Assembly: GCA_964017045.1 (NCBI GenBank)
Contig: OZ024801.1
Coordinates: 29,360,049-29,424,048 of the forward strand
Direction of reading: 5' to 3'
DNA length: 64,000 nt
Source: Omphiscola glabra
Taxonomy: Eukaryota > Mollusca > Gastropoda > Lymnaeidae
Below the pieces are notes generated by a model. That model was given only the letters and a program-made list of their open reading frames with translations, did no database searches and was not told the origin of the DNA. Positions 1-11,712 of this stretch are shown here, one piece after another; position 1 is the first letter of the stretch, and every line of letters begins with the position of its first letter. The position numbers were made by a program, and so were the translations under genes.

Positions 1-222
1 GGTTTGCAATCAAATAATTGTACGTAGGTTAATTTTCTCTTTTTATGTATTTCATCCCCTGTGTAAGAATAAGCGCCTTAATACTCTTTTCTGGTTTTTA
101 AATTTCATTTATTTGTACAAATTCATCATCTGTTGGCCGTCTCTTTTTTTGTTCTTCAAATTTCAATCAAGTCTTGAATAAAAATATATTAAATGTAACC
201 AAAAAATGAAACCTGATTTATT

Positions 223-532
223 TGATTATGAGAGTTGGTGTATGATGGTAAATGCTGCCTGGTTTTGATTTAAATACCAACATTAAGGGTAAGGTGAAGA
301 GATAAAGTTGTGTGATTATGAGAGTTGGTGTATGATTATGAGAGTTGGTGTATGTTGGTGAATGCTGCCTGGTTTTGCTTTAAATACCAACATTAAGGGT
401 AAAGTAAAGGGATAAAGTTGTGTGATTATGAGAGTTGGTGTATGATTATGAGAGTTGGTGTATGATGGTAAATGCTGCCTGGTTTTGATTTAAATACCAA
501 CATTAAGGGTAAAGTAAAGGGATAAAGTTGTG
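223..532. repeat. Tandem repeat, three units of about 90-110 bp
   Basis: Three consecutive units share the core TTTAAATACCAACATTAAGG and the sub-motif GATTATGAGAGTTGGTGTAT. The sub-motif is doubled in the second and third units, so unit length rises from about 90 to about 110 bp. Units differ by only a few bases, which points to recent local duplication. Confidence 0.85.
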
Positions 533-1653
533 TGAGGTTTTTTTATTCAAATGATTAGAAATAATGGTAGATTTCAAATGGAGAAATGAAATTCAGATTT
601 CTCTTCACAACATTGGTGTGTGTGTGTGTGTTACGGCATGACCAGGGAAACTGCACCCTAATTGGGATAATTAACCACAAACAACTGATGAATTAAAGAT
701 AGCTAAAATCATAGACATTTTTATCTGAGCAAGCTAATGATGACCCATCATCCTATGCATTTTGAATACAGCATACAACTCTTTAAAAATACAGCAAATT
801 GATTAATAATAATGGAATTACATTGACATCGTGTTAGTTTGTCCCAGGTCACTTAGACTTAACTCGCACACTTTGAAAATTAAGGGTGTTTTTTTGGCAA
901 ATTATATTAAAATTGGATTTTAATGCCAAACCAATCTCGCCCCTTCTTTCTCCCTTATTTCAAGTCTATAATTTAGAGGAGGTGATCTTGTTCTAGATTT
1001 GTATTTTTCATTTTTAGTCATTCTTGCTGATGAAGCATTTGCTGTTTAATTCATTCCAGTGCTTAGGACCATGGTAAATTTCCCTAGATCTAGGGAATTC
1101 ATTACCCACCCTTTGAGCTGGGGAATATTTTTTAGGATTTTGGGTTGGGGGGCCCGGTAGGGGGCGACATTAAAGCTGAAATAAAGGGGTGAGGTAAATG
1201 CATAGTTCACTGGTTCTAAATCTGGAGGAAGGATTTAACATTTTAACTCAGTCTATCATTTTCTCTTATAAAACTTTACATTTTAAAATTGGGAAGGAAA
1301 AAAAAGCTTTAAATAGTGTAAATTCTTAGAAAGGATAGCATTTTAAAACTTAATTTCCAGTTCGACATATTTAATGTCATGATTAATTGTAACAAAACTT
1401 TTAGACACCGATATATTTAAAAATATATTTATAAGTCATTAATCATTAATAATATTAGTCTATTGTTTCTGCCGGAGACTGGAGACCCCATAAAATCCTT
1501 TGCAGCCCCATTTGAGGTTACCTCCATTGGCTGGAAACCTGTGCTCTAGTAAATTGATCATCCAAAAATGTTTATTTGTCAAACTACCTTTATATTATGA
1601 AGTTGTTGGAGTTTTTTAAATTTCCTAAATCAACATAGTAAGACATATACTTA

Positions 1654-1885
1654 TGGCTGCGACTATTCGCACCCGGGTACCGGAAGTGAGAGGTTGGGAT
1701 TAAAAACTATTTTAAATATATTATTGTTGGGTTTGTAAGACACAATTTTGTATCAAATGAAAGATAATTGAATGGACTATATGTTTGTAAACATACTTCT
1801 TCAGTTTAACTAAAATAAACTACCACAAATGACATCCGAATAGCATTGAGTCTAGACTAATGGGACCCGAGTGCTAGTGGCGGCG
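1654..1885 (-). repeat. Dispersed MITE-like repeat, copy 1
   Basis: Begins GGCTGCGACTATTCGCACCC and runs to the block CCGAATAGCATTGAGTCTAG. The same sequence occurs in opposite orientation at 20802-20997 (internally deleted) and 48518-48744. Subterminal blocks containing GGTACC and CGAATAG recur in inverted form, as expected of a non-autonomous DNA transposon. I do not recognise the family. Confidence 0.7.
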
Positions 1886-2641
1886 ATATGGGGTCAAAAG
1901 TCGGCAAAATTTGCATGACTTCATTTATGGATGGCCCCTAATGTAAAATGGCCACAACAGTTTTTGCGTCATTTTTCGATTTGTCCAGAAGGTATGAGCG
2001 ACTGAGTTTCACGGTACTTATAATACCTGAGGCAATTTTGACCTGAAATTAATGTCTTTAAAATTAATTGAATAAAGATTTTTCAAAATTAGAAAATTGC
2101 TTATTTTATTATTTTTTTTTGTAAAGTGTGACATCACAATTAATTTATTGACACCCCCCCCCCCTTTTTTTTTTCTCACCCTGTTACTAAGTGTCACAAA
2201 TTTGGTGATATCTGGGGAAATATATTGACGAAACCTGGGGATTTTTCTACAAGCAGAGTGGCAGTTCTCATTCATTCTTGTGACGGACGAATAACAAACA
2301 TAACATGAATGCTTTGCGGAAGTTGACGATCTAGTACAAGTATTGAGAATGATTATCTGAAACTAAAATCTTTAATATAAACTTTAGTATTATAAATGGC
2401 CAAGTAGGGTATTCATTACATTTTTTTTTAAATATTGGTATGAATAATTACATGACTTACTTTAATGAATCATAAAATTGTAGCTTATGCATAAAAATAA
2501 AAGTCTATTATTTGCCGAAAGGGGAATTCTGATTGATAAATATATTAAGTAGAATATCATTGAATATGTATATACTACTGTACTATATACTGAACTGTAT
2601 ATAGCTAATATAAAGTATATTATATAGTATTTATCAATACA

Positions 2642-2684
<43 letters not shown>

Positions 2685-3191
2685 GCTTACTTTAACTACT
2701 TTAAGGGAAATACATATACCACAAAAATATAATTTGTAATTGTACATAATAAATAATAATTGTCACTAGTATTCTCAATATAAAATATTGTTTTTATTTT
2801 TTATAACTGCTTCCATAACATTGATTACAAAATCTATTTTTAGCAATAATGATTCAGTTTAAGTTTAAGTAGTTTTTAATGCAGTTAATCCTCTTACAGA
2901 AAAGTAATCAACGAATATATGAAAGGTGTTAGAAAGTATTTAGTTTAAGTTAAGTTTATGCTGACTTTAATTCTATTCTGTTTTGTTTTGTTTTTTATTT
3001 AAAATGGTCTTTACAAAGTGTAGTGTATATTGTCACTGTAAGTGTCTTTTTTTACACAGCTGTTTGATTTATTTTTAAGTACTTCTTTTCATTTTTATCA
3101 AATACCTATGCATTTTTTTTAAAAATGTGTTCCTAATTATTTAAGTGTAAATTATATCTCACAATAAATTCTCCAGACCAAAGACATTATA

Positions 3192-6100
3192 ATGGGATGT
3201 TGCAGTTCACAGCAGGCTTCAGGTAAGTGTTATTAACACGACTAAATAGATAACTGGAGTTGTATTTAAATAAAATCTTAAGTGATTCAGAGCCATCATG
3301 TGGGTCCTGCAACCGCTGTGGCTGTAGGGGGCATTGGATAATAAGATGCCCAAAAGCTGTGAATTTTTAAAAAAAACAAAAAATTAAACTATCAACTTTA
3401 ACCCTCTGGAGACGTAAGGGCCGATCTTCGGCCCAAGGTGCACTAGCGAGAAAGACAAAAGTCCGAGCCATCGGCCCGATAAATCGAGCCTCGTGAATGG
3501 CTGGCTTGGCGTTGTACTAGCCAATCAAATTTATTCTTACGTATTCCTGCACATCCCGGGATTGTAAGGGCAGTGTTCTTTGATGGTGAACTAAATTTAT
3601 TTGTGTGCAGGAATTTTTTTTGGTGTGTGTAGTTACATCATGAAATTTGAACATGTCTGACAGTGACTCTTTCCAAACTGTGCTTAGTAATTTTGATATT
3701 CTAGCAGTGAATCTGACACTGAAACTGATGAAAACAATCAGGAAATTAATGAAGACTTTCAAATTAAGGGTAATGCTAATTTTGTGAACTTTTTGGTTTA
3801 GTATTAAGGGTCCTCAACTGGACAGAGATGACCCCTTTGAATTTTTAGACACCATAGGTCCTATAAATAAGACATAAGCACCCCATTTGAGTACTTTATG
3901 CTATTTTTTACACTAAATAACGATCAAATGTTTATGAGAGAGACCAATAAATATGCAGAAAACTTTCTTAGTAACATCCAGCTTAAGAGAAGGTCCATAG
4001 GTCATAAATGGAGGGGGTTGGGGCTGTTACAGTGAGTGTCTGTAACAACTGAAAAATAGTGGTGAGGGCTGGAAAAGAAGTTGAACCATGTGCCAGGGGT
4101 GTCTGAAGGGCCTCCATGGGCCTTGTTTCCCAAAAACATAAGTGTTAGGACTTATTCAGACTTCATCCATAAAAAAATTCACACAATTGATACAAGTAAG
4201 TCATGTTTGTTCTAAGTTTTAAAAAAAATTACACGTATAAATTATGCAAATTGGGGTAGCTCATTTGCATAAATGTTGATATTTCAGTTTAATTCATAGA
4301 GATTGTGTTAGTTCATTCAATTTCCTACAAGAATATATCTAGTTTTACTTAGATTAAAGAAATACTTTATTTTTTATAAATTTTTTTGCAATGCGAGTGC
4401 CGAGCTCGTAAAAAGTGCTCCGTCTTTTTGGCATATACACGCCGAAAAGGCTACGTCCTAAGAGGGTTAAATGCAGGGGTTACAAGACCAAAAACTAGCT
4501 GGTGATTTGAAAACTTTTTTTTCCTATCTTTTTACCTAAAAATGAATAAACTTTAATTTCCATCCTTAAGACCTTATATTAAGAATAATGTATTTCCTTT
4601 CTTATTGATTCATTCACTTCAAAAACAATTGTAGCTCAATAATAATTTTGCCAATGTATTGGCCTTCACATTAGATTCTTATTTTAATTACTGAGTGAAA
4701 CATACTCCCATTAATAATTTGAGCTCTTTGCTCTAAAACCTATATTAAAAATAGATTTTAATTTAGTTTTATAATATTTATCAGTTCTTCATGTTTAAAG
4801 TATTTGAATTAAAATTGTTTAATGTTTATTACTTTTAGTAGTAGGGTCGTCTAAGGTAAGTATAAAAAAGCCCAAAGGATGTTAAAGGGGGCTCTTGTTA
4901 GCAATGGCAACACAGGAGTGAGGTGAATTAAGAATTAAGAGATTTAAAAGTATATTATAATAAATTTTTAGCACACTATCAATTTAATGTGTTGTCTCAC
5001 TTTAGGTGAGGAAATCCAGCGTAAAATTGCAGTGGTTGGTGACAGTGGTGTGGGAAAGACTAGCCTCATTCAATATTTTATGACCAATGACTTTGACGAG
5101 TACACACCTCAAGAGTACATTGCTTCAGCTCTCAAAGTAGATGAAAAATTGGTTGAACTGAAGAAAGACAAAAAGGTCAGAAATGATGTTACAACTGTCT
5201 CAGATAAATTATTATTATTATTATTTGTTGTCTTATATAGCGTGGTACCCCAGCCTAGAGCTAGGCTCACCGCGCTGTACGTAAAAATATTAAAAAAGAG
5301 ACATAATGGTGATATTAACATAAAATACATATATATAATAAAGAACAGATGTATAGAGACAAAACAAAATCTAATGCATATTCACCTCATCCACACCAGA
5401 ACTTTTACATGACAAGCCATAAAAAATATGACAATGTTGAATGTTGTATGTGCAGTTTCTTTATGATTCGCTTTTAAATTAAACATGTTAACCCAGATGT
5501 TGAAGTACATTGACTTTTAAAATCTTTTTGACTTATGAAGTTCCTCATGCTAAACTATATGCTACAAGGTTGGACCATCATTTGAGTCCTTGACAAAAAT
5601 GGAACTAAAACTAAAAACCACTGAGCTGAATCTGTCAGTTAAAAGGATTTTTTAGGGAGAGTTGCAAGACAGTTTAGACATTTGTCTTAAAAAGCTCATC
5701 CACCCAGCACAGGTTATGTACAGTTCCTATGCCAAAAAGTCAACAACGAGGTGGGAGGGGGGTGTGTATCATCCTGATAATTGTATAAGCAACACTGAAC
5801 CATGCTAAAAATTTGTTTTATTAACCTGCATGCACACCATAAGACCTTATTCCCTCTGCCCCAGTAAGCAGTACGCTTAAATCTGCTATCAATATAGACT
5901 GAGATTCTGTTTGGATGGAGTCTCCAGAATGAGTGCTCTAAGCTGCAGTTGACTTTGAACTTAAAGTTTGCATTTTTTTTTTAAAATTGTGTGTCCCAGG
6001 TTCGTTTGTTTATTTATGATACTGGTGGACAGGAGACATTCAAACACCTGAGGAAACTTAACTACCCGAAGTCTGATGCTGTCATTATTTGTTTCAGGTA

Positions 6101-7254
6101 ATTTTTCAATCTTACTGGTCTCTAAGAAAGAAAGAAATGCCGTAGGTCCAACTGAGTATCTTGAATCCAGCGAGTAAATAGTTCATACTGTCAGACCAAA
6201 CCGGCTCTAAAATGACTAATAATATTAGCTTGTGCTAAGCCCAGTTAGACAAAATGATGCATTTCACAGACCATTCTTGAACATCTAAGTAATGGAATTG
6301 CTTTAAGAAAACACTTTTTGTTTCCATTAGAATTATATCTCACAAAGCTCATAAAATGTGTCATCTGTAATATAGAATAAAAATATAAGTAACAAATAAT
6401 TACCTTGTATACTCGCTCTAAAGCCGGCTTTAATTTTGTTTAAATTTCAAAGGTGATAAGTGGGGTGGTCGGCTTATGAGAGGTCATAGAAGATTTTTAA
6501 TAAATTTTCTCCAGGTGCATTGAATGATTACATTTTTATTGCGGATTACAGTGGCCCTGGCCTACCCTATGCCATACAAGATTTGAATATGTTACCAGAA
6601 GCTTTAGATATTGCCATAACAAAGATTCCTGAAGTAGATGGCACCACTGTTCATAATATTAAACTTATAATTAAAAAAATTACGATATACATAAGGCTTG
6701 CCTTGGAATCTCGTCCTAGGTATTCTGTGATACTGTATTGTTTAAACTGGCATATTATTGTATGGGGTTGGCTTAAGAGCTGTTGAACACTTTTCCCATC
6801 CAAAACTAGGGGGATTTGGCTTATGAATAAACCGGCTTTGGGAGCAAGTTTCCTCAGTAATATCCAGTGTCAGTTTATTAGCTTACTAATCAAATTTTAT
6901 AACAAAATGAAATATTTATATAATGATTTAGTTGTTTTTTTTTTTTTGCACAGTGTTGAAAATTCAGAAAGCCTTCAGAATGTTAAGAAGAACTGGGTTC
7001 CTGAAATGCAAAAGCTGTGTCCAGGCATCCCCATGCTGCTGGTGGGAAATAAAGTAGATTTGAGGAATTCAGCTCGAACCATTAAAAATTTTGTGAGACA
7101 CGCAGATGGCAGAAATATGGCCAAGAGCAACAAGATGGTCGGCTATATAGAGTGTTCTGCGAAGGAAGGGGAAAATGTCAAGGAAGTGTTTGATCACATT
7201 GCCCAGGTTGCAGTCAAGAGGAAGGTTGTCAGGAAAGACACTGAGGAGGCTTGA
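3192..7254 (+). CDS. Rho-like small GTPase with N-terminal acylation signal
   Basis: Four coding exons: 3192-3222, 5006-5175, 6000-6097 and 6954-7254. Every boundary is GT/AG, phases agree, and the product is 199 residues. Seen: P-loop GDSGVGKT (22-29), DTGGQE (74-79), NKVD (132-135) and ECSAK (166-170), that is, G1, G3, G4 and G5. The block around NYPKSDAVIICFS and the W-P-E spacing place it nearest the Rho family, whose members switch actin and membrane events through GTP. Odd features: residues 1-6 are MGCCSS, a typical myristoylation plus palmitoylation signal. The C-terminus ends ...RKDTEEA with no CaaX or other cysteine, though a basic KRKVVRK stretch (188-194) precedes it. The usual switch I Thr aligns with Gln46, and the Rho insert is very short. 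The start at 3192 has a good context (A at -3, G at +4). Membrane location is inferred. It could be a lineage-specific Rho or Ras-like protein. Confidence 0.85.
3402..4466 (+). mobile_element. Degenerate piggyBac-type element in GTPase intron 1
   Basis: The 1065-bp element is flanked by TTAA on both sides (3398-3401 and 4467-4470), the piggyBac target duplication. Its ends are inverted: CCCTCTGGAGACGTAAGGGC at the left and a right end whose complement begins CCCTCTTAGGACGTAGCC. An ATG at 3653 opens a short acidic Ser/Asp/Glu-rich stretch that continues in a second frame after a shift. This resembles the N-terminus of piggyBac transposases, but the catalytic region is absent. It is therefore a broken or non-autonomous copy. 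It lies wholly inside intron 1 and should be removed by splicing. Confidence 0.85.
5202..5300 (-). repeat. Retroposon 3' end with (AAT)n tail in GTPase intron 2
   Basis: Read on the minus strand, a GC-richer block with near-palindromic AGCCTAGCTCTAGGCT and GCGCTATATAAGAC-like sequence ends in an (AAT)n run. A simple-repeat tail on a compact block is typical of LINE or SINE 3' ends. The 5' limit is unclear. Lineage assignment would need a repeat library. Confidence 0.4.
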
Positions 7255-7465
7255 TGTAAATGATCTCATTTATGTGTGGACAGTTGTGTCTGCCATAGCA
7301 GAGTTAGAAAGCTCCTTGGTTTGGCTGATATATTTTAGATGCAAAAATTCTTTTTAGACAAATTTACAAAGTTGTCTTCATATACATAATTTATGAGATT
7401 ATTTTTTGTACTTACCCTACCATTTTTTAACTCATGCCTTATAACAAAGGTTTAAGGATGTTTGG

Positions 7466-7627
7466 CGTGGATTATAATTTTTTGCTAAGAGTGTCAAATG
7501 GTTAGTTTTGAAAAATTCAATTTGAAGGCATGTTAGACTTATGTTTCGTGGATTATAATTTTTTGCTAATAGTATCAAATGGTTCGTTTTGAAAAATTCA
7601 ATTAGAAGGCATTTTAGACTAATGTTT
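7466..7627. repeat. 81-bp unit, two tandem copies
   Basis: Both units begin CGTGGATTATAATTTTTTGC, at 7466 and 7547, and differ at a handful of positions. They lie just downstream of the GTPase stop codon, within the likely 3' UTR. Confidence 0.85.
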
Positions 7628-8085
7628 TGTAGACTTTCAGTTATCCTTAACAAACACTGAAATATTTTATATAATGACCCTTGCACTAGTCAGCACAAAT
7701 TCTAACACATTAATGTTATGATACAATATCCCCAGCAGTTATCCATCCCTAATTTAAATTGAATTATTCATTTTAAAGTCAACTATTCTGCAGCAAAAAG
7801 TGATTAAAAGCTTTGAGGCTTGACACAACATAGTTGAGATAATTTGGATTTTCTGAAGTCAAGAGGAAATTGTTGACCAAACGTACTTAACAATTAAAGT
7901 TATGGGAACTGTAATAAAGTTATAAGAAGCATGCAGAGTGCAATGCTTAAACAAGCTATAATTATAATGATGATGCATACAATCCTCTTAACTTGAATGT
8001 ATTCATAAATCTATACATTTTGAGAAATCCCAAAATTTTGTGCCCAATATTAAAAACAAGATGGGGGAAAAAAAGGTCTGAGTTC

Positions 8086-8190
8086 CCTTTATTAAGTAGT
8101 TGACAAGTTAAAAAGCAATTATTTCCCTTTATTAAGTAGTTGATACGTTAAAAAGCAATTATTTCCCTTTATTAATTAGTTGATAAGTTA
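8086..8190. repeat. 40-bp unit, about 2.6 tandem copies
   Basis: Units begin CCCTTTATTAAGTAGTTGA and end AAAAAGCAATTATTT. The third copy is partial. Confidence 0.85.
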
Positions 8191-10250
8191 TTTATATATT
8201 TTTTTTATTCTATATAGTTTTTGTACTATCACAACCTTAATTTTGTGTTTGCATGTCAGCCTTGACAATATCAAATTTATGCAAGTGTACTTGGTTTCTG
8301 TCAGCTCTGTGTGAATTTTTTTGATTGCTTTACATAACTGTACACATTTATCTTATTCTGCATGAAAAGCATGCCTTTTTAGACAATATTTTTTACTAGT
8401 GTCTGAACTTCACAAAACAGCAATATTTTTCAACATGAGTTAAGAATATTTTTTTAAAACAATTTCATCAATCAAAATTTCACATCTATCCGTTTTTGTT
8501 TGTTTGAAATGGTTAGATCAGAAAAATGTGGCTGAATGTATTGAATGCCATTAGACTATTAAAGATTGTGGATACCATATATATAGTAAAAAAAAACAAA
8601 GCGTAGTTTTAAAAGAATTTTTGATCTCATGAATGTAGCAATTTTGTTAATTTGAAGCATTTGATTCAGTGATGACAGACTTCCCAATTTTCAAACTAAC
8701 ACTTATTGTGTAATCAACTGGTAAGTAAATTCTTTTTATAACTGAAAGATCAGAAATATTAACATAACCATTTAATTCCACTTATTTGTTTATAAATTAA
8801 GGATTTTTATTTAAATTTTGTCCATAAAAACATGTTTTTTTAAATTGTAAATAATTCTGTGTAAGTATTGATGTTGAACTAGATTTCCAATCTCTCTTTC
8901 ATTCCTTTACAAATCTATTCAAATATCTCCATGTAAAAAATAATATTTTTATAATATTTTTTTTGTGTTCACTATTTTTTAATAAATTGTGATCTTTGTC
9001 CACCTGCACTGATTAACTCCTGTGCTGAAGTTTCACTGTGACTGGTGAGTCACAGTATCTGGCAGTAAAAAAATAAAAATGATGTTTATACTATTTTGGG
9101 GTGGGGGGTGGCATTTTATGTATAAAGTTTAAGTTAATGTTTGGATATATTATGAATACAACAGTGATGAGCACGATCGTTTTAGAATGGAAATTATAAT
9201 AGAAATGAACGGGAAAAATAGGTGAAATGAAATGGTATATTTAGATCTGACCTGTAGACTTCTGATTAGATGTATCTGACATGCCAAAGAACCAATACGT
9301 GTTTATTATGTACATGTACTTTAAGTGCTGGTGATTTATTACATATACTAATTGGGTCCCGGTTGGGGGGGGGGGGGACAAACACACGCACCTTTTTTTT
9401 AATTATTTATTTTAAATACTTTTTATTCTTCACTTGGCATCCCTTCCTTAAATTGGTCTTTATACTCAGATTTACCCCTGAATGTACCAGGGTAGATAAT
9501 ACAAAGCCGTTTCTTCAATTATTTATTGTGTTTCAGAAGCCAAGGCTGGATTCTAAGGGAGGTTATTTGCAGCTAATATCAAGTCGGCCGTCTCCATTGC
9601 TAGAAGTGCCTTTCTCTCATTTCACTTTATGTATTAAAGAAGTTTATACAATTTATTTTTTTAAATGTTAATTGCTGCTGATTCATTTTTATTTAAGATG
9701 TCCTTCAATCGGTACAAAACTATTTCCCTTTTATTCTTTTGTAACAGATTTTAGATAACCCGGTAATTTAAAAAAAATTGATAATCTAGAGTTAATGTTC
9801 CTTTCACAAAACGTACCAAAGAAATTCTCAAGTCCTGTCGTGTATGTTTTATTTGCTGTCCACATATGTTTCCTTTTTTTTTATAAATATTTGAATGTAT
9901 GATTGAATTAGAAGCTTCACTCACCCTGTTCATGTTATCATAATTTTTGTGATATTTATTCTGCAAAATTTCACACCCAAAATGAGGCTTTGTTCATTTG
10001 ATATTACTTTACATAGTTCAAGTTTTAACAATTTTTATTTTCTTAGTAAAGGTGACCAGAGCTTGTTGTTACTCAAGATGATTATAAATTCTCGTAGGTT
10101 TTGCCAAAACAGTTATGACCTGGGGTATTATTTTTTTTTGTGTGTTTAGCAATTGAAATAAAGCAAACATTATCTAGACAAATATCTGCATTTTTTTAGG
10201 GTTTGTTTATTCCTATACTCATAAATAACCGTTTCCCATCCTTCATCTGT

Positions 10251-10354
10251 GACAGAATGTGGATTCACAGAATGTGGATTGACAGAATGTGGATTGACAG
10301 AATGTGGATTGACAGAATGTGGATTGACAGAATGTGGATTGACAGAATGTGGAT
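10251..10354. repeat. 15-bp tandem array, seven units
   Basis: Unit GACAGAATGTGGATT, nearly perfect. Because 15 is a multiple of three and the unit lacks stops, it opens a spurious frame (TECGL repeats). I do not regard it as coding. Confidence 0.95.
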
Positions 10355-10457
10355 CTTGCGAATGGATGAGCTGTTGTGAAAGTGATGAGTTGTCAGTAGT
10401 TTATTTATATTTTCAGATCCTAACCCCCAAAGAATCGGGAAATAGTTTATGAGACTG

Positions 10458-11712
10458 GTGTCTACAACTGTATGTCTGAGTGAGAGGGACTGTCTACAAC
10501 TGTTTGAGTGAGAGGGACTGTCTACAACTGTTTGAGTGAGAGGGACTGTCTACAACTGTTTGTCTGAGTGAGAGGGACTGTCTACAAATGTCTGTCTCGG
10601 TGAGGGGGACTGTCTACAACTGTTTGTCTGAGTGAGAGGGACAGCCTACAACTATATGTCTGAGTGAGATCGACTGTCTACAACTGTATGTCTGAGTGAG
10701 AGGACTGTCTACAACTGTATGCCTCAGTGAGGAGGGGTCTGTCTACAACTGTATGTCTTAGTGAGGGGGGTCTGTCTACAATTGTATGTCTCAGGGAGGC
10801 GTGGTCTGTCTACAAATGTATGTCTCAGTGAGAGGGGGTGTGTCTGTCTACAATTGTACATCTCAGTGAGGGGGGTCTGTCTACAACTGTATGTCTCAGT
10901 GAAGGGGTCTGTCTAAAACTGTACATCTCAATGAGGGGGGGTCTGTCTACAACTGTATGTCTCATTGAGGGGGGTCTGTCTACAACTGTACGTCTCAGAG
11001 AAGGGGGATCTGACTACAAATGTATGTCTCAGTGAGGGGGGTCTGTCTACAATTGTATGTCTCAGTGAGGGGGTCTGTCTACAACTGTATGTCTCAGTGA
11101 GGGGGTTCTGTCTACAACTATGTCTCAGTGAGGGGGTCTGTCTACAACTGTATGTCTCAGTGAGGGGTGTCTGTCTACAACTGTATGTCTCAGTGAGGGG
11201 GTCTGTCTACAACTGCATGTCTTAGTGACGGGTGTCTGTCTACATCTGTATGTCTCAGTGAGGGGGGTCTGTCTACAGCTGTACGTCTCAGTGAGGGTGT
11301 CTGTCTACAACTGTATGTCTTAATGAGGGGGGTCTGTCTACAACTGTACGTCTCAGTGAGGGGGTCTGTCTACAACTGTATGTCTCAGTGAGGGGGTTCT
11401 GTCTACAACTATGTCTCAGTGAGGGGGTCTGTCTACAACTGTATGTCTCAGTGAGGGGGGTCTGACTACAACTGTATGTCTCAGTGAGGGGGGTCTGTCT
11501 ACAATTGTATGTCTCAGTGAGGGGGTCTGTCTACAACTGTATGTCTCAGTGAGGGGGTTCTGTCTACAACTGTATGTCTCATTGAGGGGGGTCTGTCTAC
11601 AACTTTATGTCTCAGTGAGGGGGGTCTGTCTACAATTGTACGTCTCAGAGAAGGGGGGTCTGTCTACAACTCTACGTCTCAGTGAGGGTGGTCTGTCTAC
11701 AACTGTATGTCC
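10458..11712. repeat. Minisatellite of about 1.25 kb, unit about 33 bp
   Basis: Repeats share TCTGTCTACAACTGTATGTC followed by TCAGTGAGGGGG with a variable G count. Variable G-runs shift the frame from unit to unit, which explains the short Cys/Leu/Val-rich open frames here. Early units (to about 10700) carry a variant GAGTGAGAGGGAC, and later units carry CAGTGAGGGGG, so the array has at least two sub-families. Confidence 0.95.

Larger units (their letters stand above)
1..3191. other. Gene-free left flank
   Basis: I see no supportable gene in this stretch. It holds a short tandem array (223-532), a TG microsatellite (about 613-630), one copy of a dispersed repeat (1654-1885), a C-tract followed by a T-tract (about 2153-2174) and an AT dinucleotide run (about 2645-2682). 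The last few hundred bases must include the promoter and 5' UTR of the GTPase gene starting at 3192, but no clear TATA or initiator element stands out. The 85-codon open frame near 2018-2275 runs through the C-tract and resembles no known protein. Confidence 0.6.
7255..9100 (+). other. 3' region of the GTPase gene
   Basis: AT-rich sequence downstream of the stop, probably 3' UTR for part of its length. AATAAA signals occur at about 7913 and 8981, and I cannot decide which is used. It contains an 81-bp unit duplicated at 7466-7627 and a 40-bp unit repeated 2.6 times at 8086-8190. No coding evidence. Confidence 0.5.

Noticed and set aside
4987..5412. Open frame starting MCCLTLGEE at the GTPase P-loop
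   Set aside because: The first six codons lie in the intron before the acceptor at 5005. The true N-terminus comes from exon 1 at 3192, and the frame runs past the exon 2 donor into intron 2.
6520..6786. 88-codon frame in GTPase intron 3
   Set aside because: No domain, no paralogous match I recognise, and it lies inside an intron. GGCTTATGA-like motifs around it hint at a transposon remnant, but not enough to call one.
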